This document shows, in pieces, positions 1 to 8,394 of a stretch of DNA of 45,000 nt. Under the pieces are notes generated by a model that ran no database searches, was not told the origin of the DNA, and saw only the letters and a list, made by a program, of their open reading frames with translations. Source of the DNA: Rhodobacterales bacterium HKCCSP123 (GTDB lineage Bacteria > Pseudomonadota > Alphaproteobacteria > Rhodobacterales > Rhodobacteraceae); assembly GCA_015689745.1 (NCBI GenBank), contig WVSO01000001.1, forward strand, positions 1 to 45,000. Reading direction: 5' to 3'. Position 1 is the first letter of the stretch, and every line of letters starts with the position of its first letter. A program made the position numbers and the translations under genes.

Positions 1-581
1 CTCAGGACCGCCTGATCGGCGGTGGCGGCGGCCAGTTCGGCGGTCTCGACGGCGGCGGCGCTGCCGACGCCACGTTCCAGCAGGTCCTGCTGACGGGTCA
101 GCGCGCGCTGCCGCAGCTCGGCCTGGGCCCGTGCAGCGGCGACATCGTCCCGTGCGAGGTCGAGGGCACGGGTCGCCTCGGCCAGCTCGTTCTCGGCATC
201 GCGGAGGTCGGCAGCGGCGGTGTCCCGCGCCGATTGCGCCTCGGCCGGGTCGATCCTGAGGAGGGTCTGGCCCGCGGTCACGGCACCGCCATCCTCGAAC
301 CCCTCGGCCAGCTCGATCACCGTGCCCTCCGCCGGCGCGCGCAACTCCAGGGTCCGACGCGAGCGAACCTCGCCGAAGGCTGTCAGGACGGGCGTTTCGG
401 TGCCGAACTCCAGTACCGCCACCTCGGCCGAGAAGACGCGTTCCCGCGCGGGGCGCGAACCGCCCTCTTCCGCCCAGCTGTCCTGAAGCGCCCCGTAGAT
501 CGTGTTGCCCGCCATGGCGAGCAGGCCGACGGTCAGCGCCAGAAGGAACAGGCCGACAAGGGCGCGGCGGAAAAAACGCAT
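1..581 (-). CDS. HlyD-family efflux adaptor (membrane fusion protein), C-terminus cut off
   Basis: The frame is open from an ATG at 581 to the window edge, giving 193 codons of a longer protein. It begins with MRFFRRALVGLFLLAL, a basic N-terminus and one membrane segment that anchors the protein in the inner membrane. A lipoyl-like half follows (EGTVIEL ... GGAVTAGQTLLRIDP, about residues 90-120), then an Ala/Glu/Arg-rich stretch typical of the coiled-coil hairpin. Such adaptors link an inner-membrane RND or ABC pump to the outer-membrane channel; the pump gene should lie beyond base 1. It follows moaB on the same strand after 94 bases, so it may have its own promoter. Substrate unknown. The family assignment is firm. 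Confidence 0.85.
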   Translation of the reverse strand, partial: MRFFRRALVGLFLLALTVGLLAMAGNTIYGALQDSWAEEGGSRPARERVFSAEVAVLEFGTETPVLTAFGEVRSRRTLELRAPAEGTVIELAEGFEDGGAVTAGQTLLRIDPAEAQSARDTAAADLRDAENELAEATRALDLARDDVAAARAQAELRQRALTRQQDLLERGVGSAAAVETAELAAATADQAVL

Positions 582-675
582 GGGGTCAGTGCCTCAATGG
601 GTGCCTGCGCGTAACGTAGGCGTGGCGCGCGAAAGGTCCAAGTGACTAAGTCGGAGGGTTCCACGCAGAGCGCGA

Positions 676-1218
676 TCATTTCCGTCGCAGATGTTCGTCG
701 AGCCGGGGCAGGATCTCCACGAAATTGCAGGGACGGTGCCGGTAATCGAGCTGCCAGCGCAGGATTTCGTCCCAGGCATCCTTGCAGGCGCCGCTGCTTC
801 CGGGCAGGGCAAAGAGGTACGTGCCGTTCGCCACGCCGCCTGTCGCCCGCGACTGCACGGCGGAGGTGCCGATCTTCTGCATTGAAATCATCGTGAAGAC
901 CGTGGCGAAGGCCTCGATCTCCTTCTCGTAGACGTCTCGATGCGCCTCGACGGTCACGTCGCGCCCCGTCAGCCCGGTGCCGCCCGTGGTCAGGATCACG
1001 TCGATGCCCGGGTCATCACACCATTCGCGCAGCTGCGCCGCGATCTCGGCGCGCTCGTCGCGCAGGATGTGCCGCGCGGCAAGGATGTGGCCCGCGCCGG
1101 TCAGCCGCTCGGCCAGCACGTCGCCCGATTTGTCCTCGGACAGGCTGCGGGTGTCGGACACGGCCAGCACGGCGATGCGGACCGGGTGGAAGGGGCGGGT
1201 TTCGTCGATGCGGCTCAT
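676..1218 (-). CDS. moaB: Molybdenum cofactor biosynthesis protein B
   Basis: A 180-residue cytoplasmic protein of the MoaB/MogA/MoeA-N fold, involved in adenylating molybdopterin before molybdenum insertion. The molybdopterin-binding motif TTGGTGLTGRDVTVEA lies near residues 85-100, and ALPGSSGACKDAWDEIL near the C-terminus is typical of MoaB. The ATG at 1218 overlaps the stop of the upstream lysE-like gene (ATGA), so the two are translationally coupled in the order uracil-DNA glycosylase, LysE-type exporter, moaB. The moaD and moaE genes are about 14 kb away at 14445-15164, so cofactor genes are dispersed. Length is normal for the family. Confidence 0.93.
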   Translation of the reverse strand: MSRIDETRPFHPVRIAVLAVSDTRSLSEDKSGDVLAERLTGAGHILAARHILRDERAEIAAQLREWCDDPGIDVILTTGGTGLTGRDVTVEAHRDVYEKEIEAFATVFTMISMQKIGTSAVQSRATGGVANGTYLFALPGSSGACKDAWDEILRWQLDYRHRPCNFVEILPRLDEHLRRK

Positions 1219-1832
1219 GCGCGAAGGGCCTCCCAGCCGATACGGGCGGCGAGTGCCGCGAAGATGCCCGAACTGGCTGCGCGCAATCCGCGCTCGGCCC
1301 GGGGCGATTCCAGCAGGATGCGGCCGATCCGGCCCGAGAAGACGCCCACCAGCCCGTTGACGACGAAGCCGCCCGCGGCCAGCACGGTCCCGCAGGCCAG
1401 GAACTGCGGCAAGACCGGGCGCGCGGGGTCGATGAACTGCGGCACGAGGGCGAGGATGAACAGGATCACCTTGGGATTCGACAGGTTCACGATCAGCCCG
1501 TCCCGGAACGCGCGAGAGGAGGCGCGGACCGGCCCGGACGCCATGAGCGGGGTCCGCCACGTCTTCCATGCGAGCCACAGCAGGTAAGCCGCGCCGACCC
1601 AGCGGATCGCGCCAAAGAGCGGCGGAAAGGCTGCAACCAGCGCGCCAAGGCCGAGGCCCGCGAGCAGCACATGGACGAATGACCCGGCAGAAATGCCGGC
1701 AGAGGCGGCAAGCGCCGCACGCGGGCCGCTGCGCACACCTTGCGCGAAACAGAACATCATGTCGGCCCCCGGCGTCAGGTTCAGCGCCAGCGCGGCAGGA
1801 ACAAAGGCGAGGAACAGGACGGGGTCGATCAC
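1215..1832 (-). CDS. LysE/RhtB-family amino-acid exporter
   Basis: A 205-residue inner-membrane protein with about six hydrophobic segments. The N-terminus (FVPAALALNLTPGADMMFC) carries the family's NLxPGxD signature, and NLSNPKVILFILALVPQFI is the second conserved block. The family exports amino acids or related metabolites by proton antiport; the substrate cannot be read from sequence. I chose the GTG at 1832 because it overlaps the upstream uracil-DNA glycosylase stop (GTGA) and places the signature at the usual distance; a longer frame to 1877 would add an atypical N-terminal tail. The stop overlaps the moaB start. Confidence 0.88.
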   Translation of the reverse strand: MIDPVLFLAFVPAALALNLTPGADMMFCFAQGVRSGPRAALAASAGISAGSFVHVLLAGLGLGALVAAFPPLFGAIRWVGAAYLLWLAWKTWRTPLMASGPVRASSRAFRDGLIVNLSNPKVILFILALVPQFIDPARPVLPQFLACGTVLAAGGFVVNGLVGVFSGRIGRILLESPRAERGLRAASSGIFAALAARIGWEALRA

Positions 1833-2635
1833 GGAATGCTCCGAAGCCGGGCTTGCAGGGACAGGAGATCCTGCCATGCCTTCGCCTTGTCATGCGGCTT
1901 GCGCAGCAGGTAGGCGGGGTGGAACATCGGGATGGCGGGGCGACCCATGACCTCGACCCAACCGCCGCGAAGACGGGTGATGCCACGCGTGCCCATCATC
2001 CCCTGGCACGCCCAGTTGCCCATCAGCACGAGAATATCCGGATCGGCCAGCTCGATATGGCGGCGGATGAAGGGGCCGAGCATCGCCAGCTCCTCCGGCG
2101 TGGGGTCACGGTTCTGCGGTGGCCGCCAGGGCAGCATGTTGGTGATGTAGACGGCATGGGCGGGGTCCTCGGCCCTTCGGTCCATGCCGATGGCCGCAAG
2201 CATCCGGTCGAGAAGCTGGCCGGCCCGACCGACGAAGGGCTTGCCCTGGAGGTCCTCCTCGCGGCCCGGCGCCTCGCCCACGATCATCACGCGCGCCGAC
2301 GGGTTGCCGTCGGCGAAGACCAGCTGTTTCGCCGTCTCGCGCAGGGGGCAATACGCGAAGGCCTCGATCGCCGCGCGGAGCGAGGCCAGGTCGGTCGCAG
2401 CGGATGCGGCGGCGCGGGCGACTTCGGCCGCATCGACAGCCACGGGTTGCGGAACGGAGGGTTGCGCCGTCGGGGTCGAGGCAGGGGCGGCGGCGGGAAC
2501 GGAGGCGGCGGCTTGCCTGGGCTGGTCCTCCAGCGCGAAGCGGTCGACCGGCGCGTCGAGGATCGCCTCGTCGGCGCCAAGCTCGATCTGCCAGTCGAGC
2601 ATCGCCAGTGCGTCGTGGTACCCAAGCTCGTCCAT
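1829..2635 (-). CDS. Uracil-DNA glycosylase, family-4-like, lacking most Fe-S cysteines
   Basis: A 268-residue DNA repair enzyme that removes uracil from DNA. The sequence shows the water-activating block GEAPGREEDLQGKPFVGRAG (about residue 119), the RPPQNRDPTPEE loop and the HPAYLLR motif near the C-terminus, as in family-4 UDGs. An Ala/Pro-rich stretch of some 40 residues precedes the domain. Family-4 enzymes normally carry four cysteines for a 4Fe-4S cluster. Here only the CPLRETA cysteine is in register: KCRPPQNR has become PWRPPQNR, and the last cysteine position is methionine. The ATG at 2635 starts MDELGYHDALAMLDW, a usual N-terminus; a longer frame to 2692 is less likely. First gene of an operon with lysE-like and moaB. 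Confidence 0.88.
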   Translation of the reverse strand: MDELGYHDALAMLDWQIELGADEAILDAPVDRFALEDQPRQAAASVPAAAPASTPTAQPSVPQPVAVDAAEVARAAASAATDLASLRAAIEAFAYCPLRETAKQLVFADGNPSARVMIVGEAPGREEDLQGKPFVGRAGQLLDRMLAAIGMDRRAEDPAHAVYITNMLPWRPPQNRDPTPEELAMLGPFIRRHIELADPDILVLMGNWACQGMMGTRGITRLRGGWVEVMGRPAIPMFHPAYLLRKPHDKAKAWQDLLSLQARLRSIP

Positions 2636-2767
2636 GGGCGCAAAGCTATGCCTGCGGCGCGCGGAGGAAAAGGCCCAACGCGCCCGGTGCATCTCTGCCT
2701 CTGACGCCTTGCCGCCCCGCCCCGCCCCCTCCTATAAGCGGGAAACGCGCGAGACCGGGGCGGGACG

Positions 2768-3718
2768 ATGAAATTCAGCCAGACGCACCTCTTGGGGATC
2801 GAGGATCTGCACCCGCTGGAGATCAAGATCCTGCTCGATCGCGCCAACACCCATGCCGAGGCCGAGCGCGGCAGCCGCCAGCATGGCGAACCGCTGAGGG
2901 GCCTCACCCAGATCAACATGTTCTTCGAGGCCTCCACGCGCACGCAGGCCAGCTTCGAGATCGCGGGCAAGCGGTTGGGCGCGGACGTGATGAACATGGC
3001 GATGGCGGCAAGCTCGCTGAAGAAGGGCGAGACGCTGATCGACACGGCGCTGACGCTGAACGCGATGCATCCCGACCTGCTGGTGGTGCGTCACCCGCAT
3101 TCGGGCGCGGTGAAGCTTCTGGCCGACAAGGTCAATTGCGCCGTTCTGAACGCGGGCGACGGGCGGCACGAGCATCCGACGCAGGCCCTTCTCGACGCGT
3201 TGACGATCAAGCGGGCCAAGGGGCGCATCCACCGCCTGAACATCGCGATCTGCGGGGATATCGCGCATAGCCGCGTGGCGCGGTCCAACATCTTCCTCTT
3301 GGGCAAGATGGAGAACCGCGTGCGGCTGGTCGGGCCGCCCACGCTGATCCCGGCAGGCGCCGCCGACTGGGGCGTCGAGGTCTACGGCGACATGGAGGAG
3401 GGGCTGCGCGACGTCGATGTCGTGATGATGCTGCGGCTCCAGAAGGAGCGGATGGACGGCGCCTTCATCCCCTCCGAGCGGGAGTATTTCCACCGCTTCG
3501 GGCTGAACGCCGAGAAGCTGTCCTTCGCCAAGCCCGACGCCATCGTGATGCACCCCGGCCCGATGAACCGGGGGGTCGAGATCGACGGGACCATCGCGGA
3601 CGACATCAACCGCTCGGTGATCCAGGAACAGGTCGAGATGGGCGTCGCGGTCCGGATGGCCGCGATGGAGCTGCTGGCCGAGAACCTGCGGGAACGGCGG
3701 GAGAAGGGCGCGGCATGA
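2768..3718 (+). CDS. pyrB: Aspartate carbamoyltransferase catalytic subunit
   Basis: A 316-residue cytoplasmic enzyme condensing carbamoyl phosphate with aspartate, the first committed step of pyrimidine synthesis. The carbamoyl-phosphate loop [13 protein letters not shown] (about residues 54-66), [18 protein letters not shown] and HPGPMNRG are all present, so it should be active. The gene diverges from the uracil-DNA glycosylase gene; 132 bases lie between the two starts and must hold both promoters. The stop overlaps the next start (ATGA), beginning a tightly packed six-gene operon to plsY. No regulatory pyrI gene is visible. Confidence 0.95.
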   Translation: MKFSQTHLLGIEDLHPLEIKILLDRANTHAEAERGSRQHGEPLRGLTQINMFFEASTRTQASFEIAGKRLGADVMNMAMAASSLKKGETLIDTALTLNAMHPDLLVVRHPHSGAVKLLADKVNCAVLNAGDGRHEHPTQALLDALTIKRAKGRIHRLNIAICGDIAHSRVARSNIFLLGKMENRVRLVGPPTLIPAGAADWGVEVYGDMEEGLRDVDVVMMLRLQKERMDGAFIPSEREYFHRFGLNAEKLSFAKPDAIVMHPGPMNRGVEIDGTIADDINRSVIQEQVEMGVAVRMAAMELLAENLRERREKGAA

Positions 3719-4218
3719 GCGACACGCTCCACATCCTCGCCGTCAACGCGGTGACCGGGGTGCGGCACACGCATCTGACCCGCGCGCGGGGCGAGGTGCC
3801 GGTTCTGCCGCCCCTGACCGAGTGGCTGGGCGCCGAGGTGGATGAGGGTGAGGTGGAACTGTTCCCCGTGAAGGACCTCGGTGACATGTCGCTGTCGGAG
3901 TATGTCACCATGGCCTTCGCCCCCGAGAGCATCCCGCCGGAGGCCGCGCGGCGGATGGATGCCTTGAAGGGGCATGTCTTGCTGGTGCCCGAGCGCGCGC
4001 TGTGGGAAGAACCCGCGCCGGGGAAAGAGGCGACGCTGATCGCCTCCCTGCCGCTTGCGGGGGCGGATCACGGCGGCAGCCTGCCCAAGGCCGATGTCAG
4101 CCCGATGCCACGCCAGGCCCCTGATCTGCCGCCACCTGAAACGCGCAACGGCTCGGCGGTCTGGGTGGCGGCGGGGCTGATCGTGCTGGCCCTTGTCATC
4201 GGCTTCATGGTGGCCTGA
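3715..4218 (+). CDS. Small tail-anchored protein in the pyrimidine operon, function unknown
   Basis: A 167-residue protein I cannot assign to a family. It is mostly soluble and acidic to neutral, with one C-terminal hydrophobic helix ([19 protein letters not shown]) at the very end, which suggests a tail-anchored inner-membrane protein facing the cytoplasm. It overlaps pyrB by ATGA and the next gene by TGATG, so its translation is coupled to both. The tight packing between pyrB and the pyrC-like gene suggests co-expression with pyrimidine synthesis, but nothing in the sequence shows a catalytic role. Confidence 0.75.
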   Translation: MSDTLHILAVNAVTGVRHTHLTRARGEVPVLPPLTEWLGAEVDEGEVELFPVKDLGDMSLSEYVTMAFAPESIPPEAARRMDALKGHVLLVPERALWEEPAPGKEATLIASLPLAGADHGGSLPKADVSPMPRQAPDLPPPETRNGSAVWVAAGLIVLALVIGFMVA

Positions 4219-4676
4219 TGGACGATCCTGTCACCACGCGCACGCCCTTCACGCCTTCGACCGGGCGAGAGCCGGGGGAGCATCTCCTGGCGCAGTTCCC
4301 CGCAGACCGCGCGACCTACTGGCGCGAGAACGCATGGCTTGCCGCCATCGCCATGGCGGGGGGCATGGGCATCCTCTGGGGGATCGGGAACGAGCATGTC
4401 TGGACCGGGGCGGTCGGCGGGCTATTCGCCATCGCGGTGCGCGCGCTCTACCTCGCCTCGGACGAGACGAAGATGCGCTGGGACCTGACCGACCGGCGGC
4501 TGCTCGGTCCGGGCACGCGGGCCATCGCGCTGGAGAACATCGCCCAGGTCAACTCGATCTTCTCGGCGGTGCAGGTCGTGACCGTGACGGGCGACAAGCA
4601 CCTGCTGAAGTACCAGCCCGACGCGAAGGCGACGAAGGCCCGGATCGAGGCGGCAAGGACCGGGGGCGGCGCATGA
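4218..4676 (+). CDS. Bacterial PH-like domain membrane protein
   Basis: A 152-residue protein. Residues about 38-78 form one or two hydrophobic segments (AWLAAIAMAGGMGILWGI and AVGGLFAIAVRALYLA). The C-terminal half reads MRWDLTDRRLLGPGTRAIALENIAQV, which resembles the YxLTxxR opening of bacterial PH-like (bPH2, DUF304-type) domains. Such proteins are membrane-associated and mostly of unknown function. It is coupled to its upstream neighbour (TGATG) and to the next gene (ATGA). The following gene has a similar PH-like half, so the two may be a duplicated pair forming a heteromer; that is inference. Confidence 0.75.
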   Translation: MDDPVTTRTPFTPSTGREPGEHLLAQFPADRATYWRENAWLAAIAMAGGMGILWGIGNEHVWTGAVGGLFAIAVRALYLASDETKMRWDLTDRRLLGPGTRAIALENIAQVNSIFSAVQVVTVTGDKHLLKYQPDAKATKARIEAARTGGGA

Positions 4677-5287
4677 CGACAGGCAGCGGGTGGGACGGCA
4701 TCCTCGAGCAGGGCGAGACGATCCTCTGGCAGGGGCAGCCCGAGCGCGGGATCGTCTGGCGCGATGCGCTCTCGCCCGTCGGCCTGTTCGGCGTGGTCTT
4801 CACCGGCTTCTCGCTGTTCTGGATCATCGGTGCCGCCACCATGATCGGCAACGGCCCGGGGTTTCCCTTCACGCTCTTCCCGCTGTTCGGGCTTCCCTTC
4901 CTGCTGGTGGGGCTGTTCATGATGGGCGGACATGTGATCGTGGACGCCTACGTCCGCTCGACCACGTGGTACACGCTGACCGACCGCACCGCCTTCGTCG
5001 CGCGGGAGGCGTTCGGCAAGCGCACGCTGGAAAGCTACCCGATCGCCGGAATGGACCGGCTGGAGCTGGCCGACGGGGTGCCCGGCGACGTGATCTTCGG
5101 GATGGCGCATGGCGCCTACCCCAGGCGGGTGGCGCAGCAGCGGCGCTCGCGCAACAGGCTGGTGACGGGCTCGACAGTGCAGATTGGCTTTCGCCGGATC
5201 GCCGAGGCGCGCAAGGTCTGGCGGCTTCTGCGCGACCGCCGCGCGGCGCTGCGGCAGGCGGACAGGGACGGGGACATGACGGAATGA
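4673..5287 (+). CDS. Second PH-like domain membrane protein
   Basis: A 204-residue protein starting MTTGSGWDGILEQGETILWQ. The first part (LEQGETILWQGQPERG) is the usual lead-in of bPH2 proteins, with two hydrophobic segments next (LFGVVFTGFSLFWIIGAATM and FPLFGLPFLLVGLFMMGGH). A PH-like half follows, with WYTLTDRTAFV about residue 101. The C-terminus is strongly basic. The start at 4673 overlaps the previous stop (ATGA) and the stop overlaps the pyrC-like start (ATGA). Function unknown; the position suggests co-expression with pyrimidine genes. A frame extending upstream to 4193 is open but would overlap the previous gene completely. Confidence 0.72.
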   Translation: MTTGSGWDGILEQGETILWQGQPERGIVWRDALSPVGLFGVVFTGFSLFWIIGAATMIGNGPGFPFTLFPLFGLPFLLVGLFMMGGHVIVDAYVRSTTWYTLTDRTAFVAREAFGKRTLESYPIAGMDRLELADGVPGDVIFGMAHGAYPRRVAQQRRSRNRLVTGSTVQIGFRRIAEARKVWRLLRDRRAALRQADRDGDMTE

Positions 5288-6567
5288 CCAACGCACTTCT
5301 GCGGAACGCGCGGCTGATCGACCCCGAGGCGGGCACCGTCACGGAGGGGTGGCTGCGCATCGAGGGCGGGCGCATCGCCGAGACGGGCGAGGGCCCGCGC
5401 GCGGGCGGTATCGACTGCAACGGCGCCTGCCTTGCGCCGGGGATCGTGGATATCGGCGTGAAGGTCGGCGAGCCGGGCGAGCGGCACAAGGAAAGCCTGC
5501 GCACCGCGGGGCGCGCGGCGGCGGCGGGGGGCGTGACAACGATGGTCACGCGGCCCGACACGGCCACGCCCATCGACACGCCGGAGGTGCTGGAGTTCGT
5601 CATCCGCCGCGCGCGAGACGCCTCGCCGGTCAAGGTCCGGCCCATGGCGGCACTGACCCGCGCGCGGCAGGGCCGCGAGATGACCGAGATCGGCTTCCTG
5701 ATGGATGCGGGCGCGGTGGCCTTCGGCGACGGCGACGCGGTGACGGCAGACACCAAGGTCCTGTCGCGCTGCATGACCTATGCCCGTTCGCTGGGGGCCC
5801 TGATCGTCGGCCACCCGCAGGAGCCGGGCCTGTCGTCGGGTGCCGCCGTGACCAGCGGAAAGTTCGCCAGCCTTCGCGGCCTGCCCGCGGTCTCGCCCAT
5901 GGCCGAGCGGATGGGGCTCGAGCGGGACCTCGCGCTCGTGGAGATGACGGGCGTGCGCTACCATGCCGACCAGATCACCACCGCCGCGTCGCTGCCCGCC
6001 CTCGAACGGGCGCGCAAGGCAGGGCTGGACGTCACGGCGGGCATCTCGATCCACCACCTTACCCTGAACGCGCTGGATGTCGGCGACTACCGCACCTTCT
6101 TCAAGGTGAAGCCGCCGCTCAGGGACGAGGACGATCGTCTTGCCATGGTCGAGGCGGTCAGGACCGGGTTGATCGACGTGATCTGTTCCATGCACACACC
6201 GCAGGACGAGGAAAGCAAGCGCCTTCCCTTCGAGGCAGCGGCCAGCGGCGCGGTGGGTCTGGAAACGCTCCTGCCCGCCGCCCTGCGCCTCTACCACGCC
6301 GAGGCGTTGAGCCTGCCGGAACTGTTCCGCGCGATGGCGCTGAACCCGGCGAAGCGGCTGGGCCTCGACGCGGGCAGGCTCAGCGAGGGGGCGCCGGCCG
6401 ATCTGGTCCTCTTCGACCCGGACGTACCCTACATCCTCGACCGGTTCGGGCTGCATTCGAAGTCGAAGAACACCCCCTTCGACGGGCAGCGGATGCAAGG
6501 GCGCGTGCTGCGCAGCTGGGTCGACGGCGCCGTCGTCTACGACCGCGCGGCGGAGACCAACGCGTGA
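5284..6567 (+). CDS. Dihydroorotase-like protein, probably non-catalytic (PyrC'/PyrX type)
   Basis: A 427-residue amidohydrolase-fold protein aligned end to end with class I dihydroorotases (PGIVDIGVKVGEPGERHKES at 53-72, IHHLTLNALD about 257, final GAPADLVLFDPD). The metal-binding HxH of DLHVHLREPG is replaced by DIGVKVGEPG (residues 56-65), and the catalytic region usually reading TDHAPH is SMHTPQ (302-307). With ligands and the catalytic Asp missing, hydrolysis is unlikely. Non-catalytic PyrC' subunits are known to support aspartate carbamoyltransferase in Pseudomonas, and this gene shares an operon with pyrB, so a structural role is my inference. An active dihydroorotase should be encoded elsewhere. 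Start overlaps the previous stop (ATGA). Confidence 0.85.
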   Translation: MTNALLRNARLIDPEAGTVTEGWLRIEGGRIAETGEGPRAGGIDCNGACLAPGIVDIGVKVGEPGERHKESLRTAGRAAAAGGVTTMVTRPDTATPIDTPEVLEFVIRRARDASPVKVRPMAALTRARQGREMTEIGFLMDAGAVAFGDGDAVTADTKVLSRCMTYARSLGALIVGHPQEPGLSSGAAVTSGKFASLRGLPAVSPMAERMGLERDLALVEMTGVRYHADQITTAASLPALERARKAGLDVTAGISIHHLTLNALDVGDYRTFFKVKPPLRDEDDRLAMVEAVRTGLIDVICSMHTPQDEESKRLPFEAAASGAVGLETLLPAALRLYHAEALSLPELFRAMALNPAKRLGLDAGRLSEGAPADLVLFDPDVPYILDRFGLHSKSKNTPFDGQRMQGRVLRSWVDGAVVYDRAAETNA

Positions 6568-7175
6568 TCCCCGCGCTGGAAACGGCGCCCGCGCTGCTCG
6601 CGGTGACGGCGGCCCTCGCCTACCTGCTGGGATCGGTGCCCTTCGGCATCGTGATGGCGCGGCTCTTCGGCCTCGGCGACCTGCGCAAGATCGGCTCGGG
6701 CAACATCGGGGCCACGAACGTGCTGCGCACGGGCAACAAGCTGGCGGCCTTCCTGACGCTGGTGCTGGACGCCGGGAAGGGCGCGATCGCGGTGCTGGCG
6801 GCGCGGGCCATTCTCGGCGAGGACGCGGCGCAACTGGCGGGATTCTTCGCCTTCCTCGGGCATTGCTACCCGGTGTTCCTGCGTTTCAGGGGCGGCAAGG
6901 GGGTGGCGACCTTCCTCGGCACGCTGATCGCGCTGGCCTGGCCCGTGGGGCTGGCGGCCTGCGCGCTCTGGGCGGTGACGGCGGCGGTGACGCGCATCTC
7001 CTCGCTCTCGGCGCTGGTCGCGGCGGCGCTCAGCCCGGTTGCCGCCATCCTGCTGGGGCAAGGGGTGGTGGGTGTCCTTACCATTTGCTTGGCGGCGTTG
7101 ATTTTTGCCCGCCACCACGAGAACATCAGGCGTCTTCTGAACGGAACCGAACCTAGGATCGGTCGCAAAAGCTGA
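6564..7175 (+). CDS. plsY: Acyl-phosphate:glycerol-3-phosphate acyltransferase
   Basis: A 203-residue inner-membrane enzyme that acylates glycerol-3-phosphate with acyl-phosphate, the first step of phospholipid synthesis. The three signature loops are clear: GSVPFGIVMARLFG (about residues 23-36), KIGSGNIGATNVLR, and the GGKGVAT phosphate loop with the preceding GHCYPVFLRF. The family's five or so membrane helices are visible. The GTG at 6564 overlaps the stop of the dihydroorotase-like gene (GTGA), making plsY the last member of the pyrB operon. The initiator is GTG, which fits coupled translation. Confidence 0.93.
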   Translation: MIPALETAPALLAVTAALAYLLGSVPFGIVMARLFGLGDLRKIGSGNIGATNVLRTGNKLAAFLTLVLDAGKGAIAVLAARAILGEDAAQLAGFFAFLGHCYPVFLRFRGGKGVATFLGTLIALAWPVGLAACALWAVTAAVTRISSLSALVAAALSPVAAILLGQGVVGVLTICLAALIFARHHENIRRLLNGTEPRIGRKS

Positions 7176-7221
7176 GACCCGTGGCTCGCGTTGGCGCCAC
7201 GAACCAACGGAGGGTGCCAGG

Positions 7222-7599
7222 ATGGATTTCATGACCGCGATCCGGACCTGTTTCGGAAAATACCTCGACTTCTCGGATCGGGCCCAGCGTTCGGAGTTCT
7301 GGTGGTTCGCCCTGTTCAGCGTCGCGGGAAGTTTCATCCTGCGGTTCATCGACGGCATCCTTTTCGGGTGGATGGTGATGGGTCACGACATCAGCGTCCT
7401 GTCGGCGCTCTTCGGTCTGATCATGATCATCCCGAGCATCGCGGTGGCGGTCCGGCGCCTGCATGACCTCGACATGTCGGGGTGGTGGTATCTCCTGGTC
7501 TTCATTCCGTTCGTGGGGGCGCTTGTGCTGATCTATTTCTTCGTGCAGCGGGGAACGGTCGGCCCGAACCGGTTCGGACGCGATCCGCTCGGCGGCTGA
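7222..7599 (+). CDS. DUF805 membrane protein (short)
   Basis: A 125-residue inner-membrane protein of the DUF805 family, function unknown. It shows the N-terminal signature CFGKYLDFSDRAQRSEFWWF (residues 8-27) and the second signature VRRLHDLDMSGWWYLL, with about three to four hydrophobic segments. A good ribosome site (GGAGGG) sits nine bases before the ATG. It lies 46 bases after plsY and is followed by a longer DUF805 paralogue, so the two are a tandem pair. No partner suggests a job. Confidence 0.85.
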   Translation: MDFMTAIRTCFGKYLDFSDRAQRSEFWWFALFSVAGSFILRFIDGILFGWMVMGHDISVLSALFGLIMIIPSIAVAVRRLHDLDMSGWWYLLVFIPFVGALVLIYFFVQRGTVGPNRFGRDPLGG

Positions 7600-7704
7600 A
7601 GACCGGATCGCTCTCCAAGTTTTCCCAGTCGCGCCACACCGGGGCCACAGTCGAGCCCGACCCTGCCGCGGTGAATTGCACCAACGAGGCACAGCGCGAG
7701 ACCC

Positions 7705-8376
7705 ATGGGACCGATCAAGGCCGTCGCATCCTGTTACATGAAGATGCTGAATTTCTCCGGCCGCGCCCGGCGGGCGGAATACTGGTGGTTCGCCCTGTTC
7801 CTCGTCCTTGCCGGGGTCGCGGTGCAGGTCGCGCTGGCGATGAACGTGATGAGCGACGCAGACTTCGCGGCCGCCATGACCTCGCCCGGTGCCGCGCAGA
7901 CCTGGATCAAGCAGAACCCGGAGGCCCTCCATCTCGCGGGCTATGCCCTTGCCGGCTACATCGTTCTCGGTTGGCTGCCCCAGCTCACCGTCACGGTCCG
8001 GCGGCTGCATGACACCAACCGCAGCGGGTGGTACATCTTCATGCCCTTCCTGGCATATCTCGCCGCTGTCGGGGGTGCGATCCTCCTCACCATGACAATG
8101 GCGGGGAACGGAGCACAGCTCGGGGTGATCGGGGTCATGATCATCCCGATGGTGGCCAGCATCCGGTTCCTGATCGTCCTGTGCCTTCCCGGGACCCGGG
8201 GCAACAATCGCTTCGGACCCGACCCCGTGCCGAACCGCAAGCGCAGGGCACCCGCGCACCCGGCCTTCGCGCCCCAGCTTCCTGCCGACGAGCGCGCGCA
8301 GATGGCGGCCGAACGCCAGTCGGAGATCCGCGCGTATTACCAGACGCACGTGCTGGGCAGCATCCAGAAGGCCTGA
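7705..8376 (+). CDS. DUF805 membrane protein (long)
   Basis: A 223-residue paralogue of the preceding gene. It carries CYMKMLNFSGRARRAEYWWF at residues 9-28 and VRRLHDTNRSGWYIF, with a longer loop between helices and a basic Pro/Arg-rich cytoplasmic tail of about 55 residues (VPNRKRRAPAHPAF ...) absent from the short form. Four hydrophobic segments are likely. The gap to the previous gene is 105 bases, enough for a separate promoter. It converges on gshA, with 18 bases between the stops. Function unknown. Confidence 0.85.
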   Translation: MGPIKAVASCYMKMLNFSGRARRAEYWWFALFLVLAGVAVQVALAMNVMSDADFAAAMTSPGAAQTWIKQNPEALHLAGYALAGYIVLGWLPQLTVTVRRLHDTNRSGWYIFMPFLAYLAAVGGAILLTMTMAGNGAQLGVIGVMIIPMVASIRFLIVLCLPGTRGNNRFGPDPVPNRKRRAPAHPAFAPQLPADERAQMAAERQSEIRAYYQTHVLGSIQKA

Positions 8377-8394
8377 TCGGGGCCTTCGGCGCCC

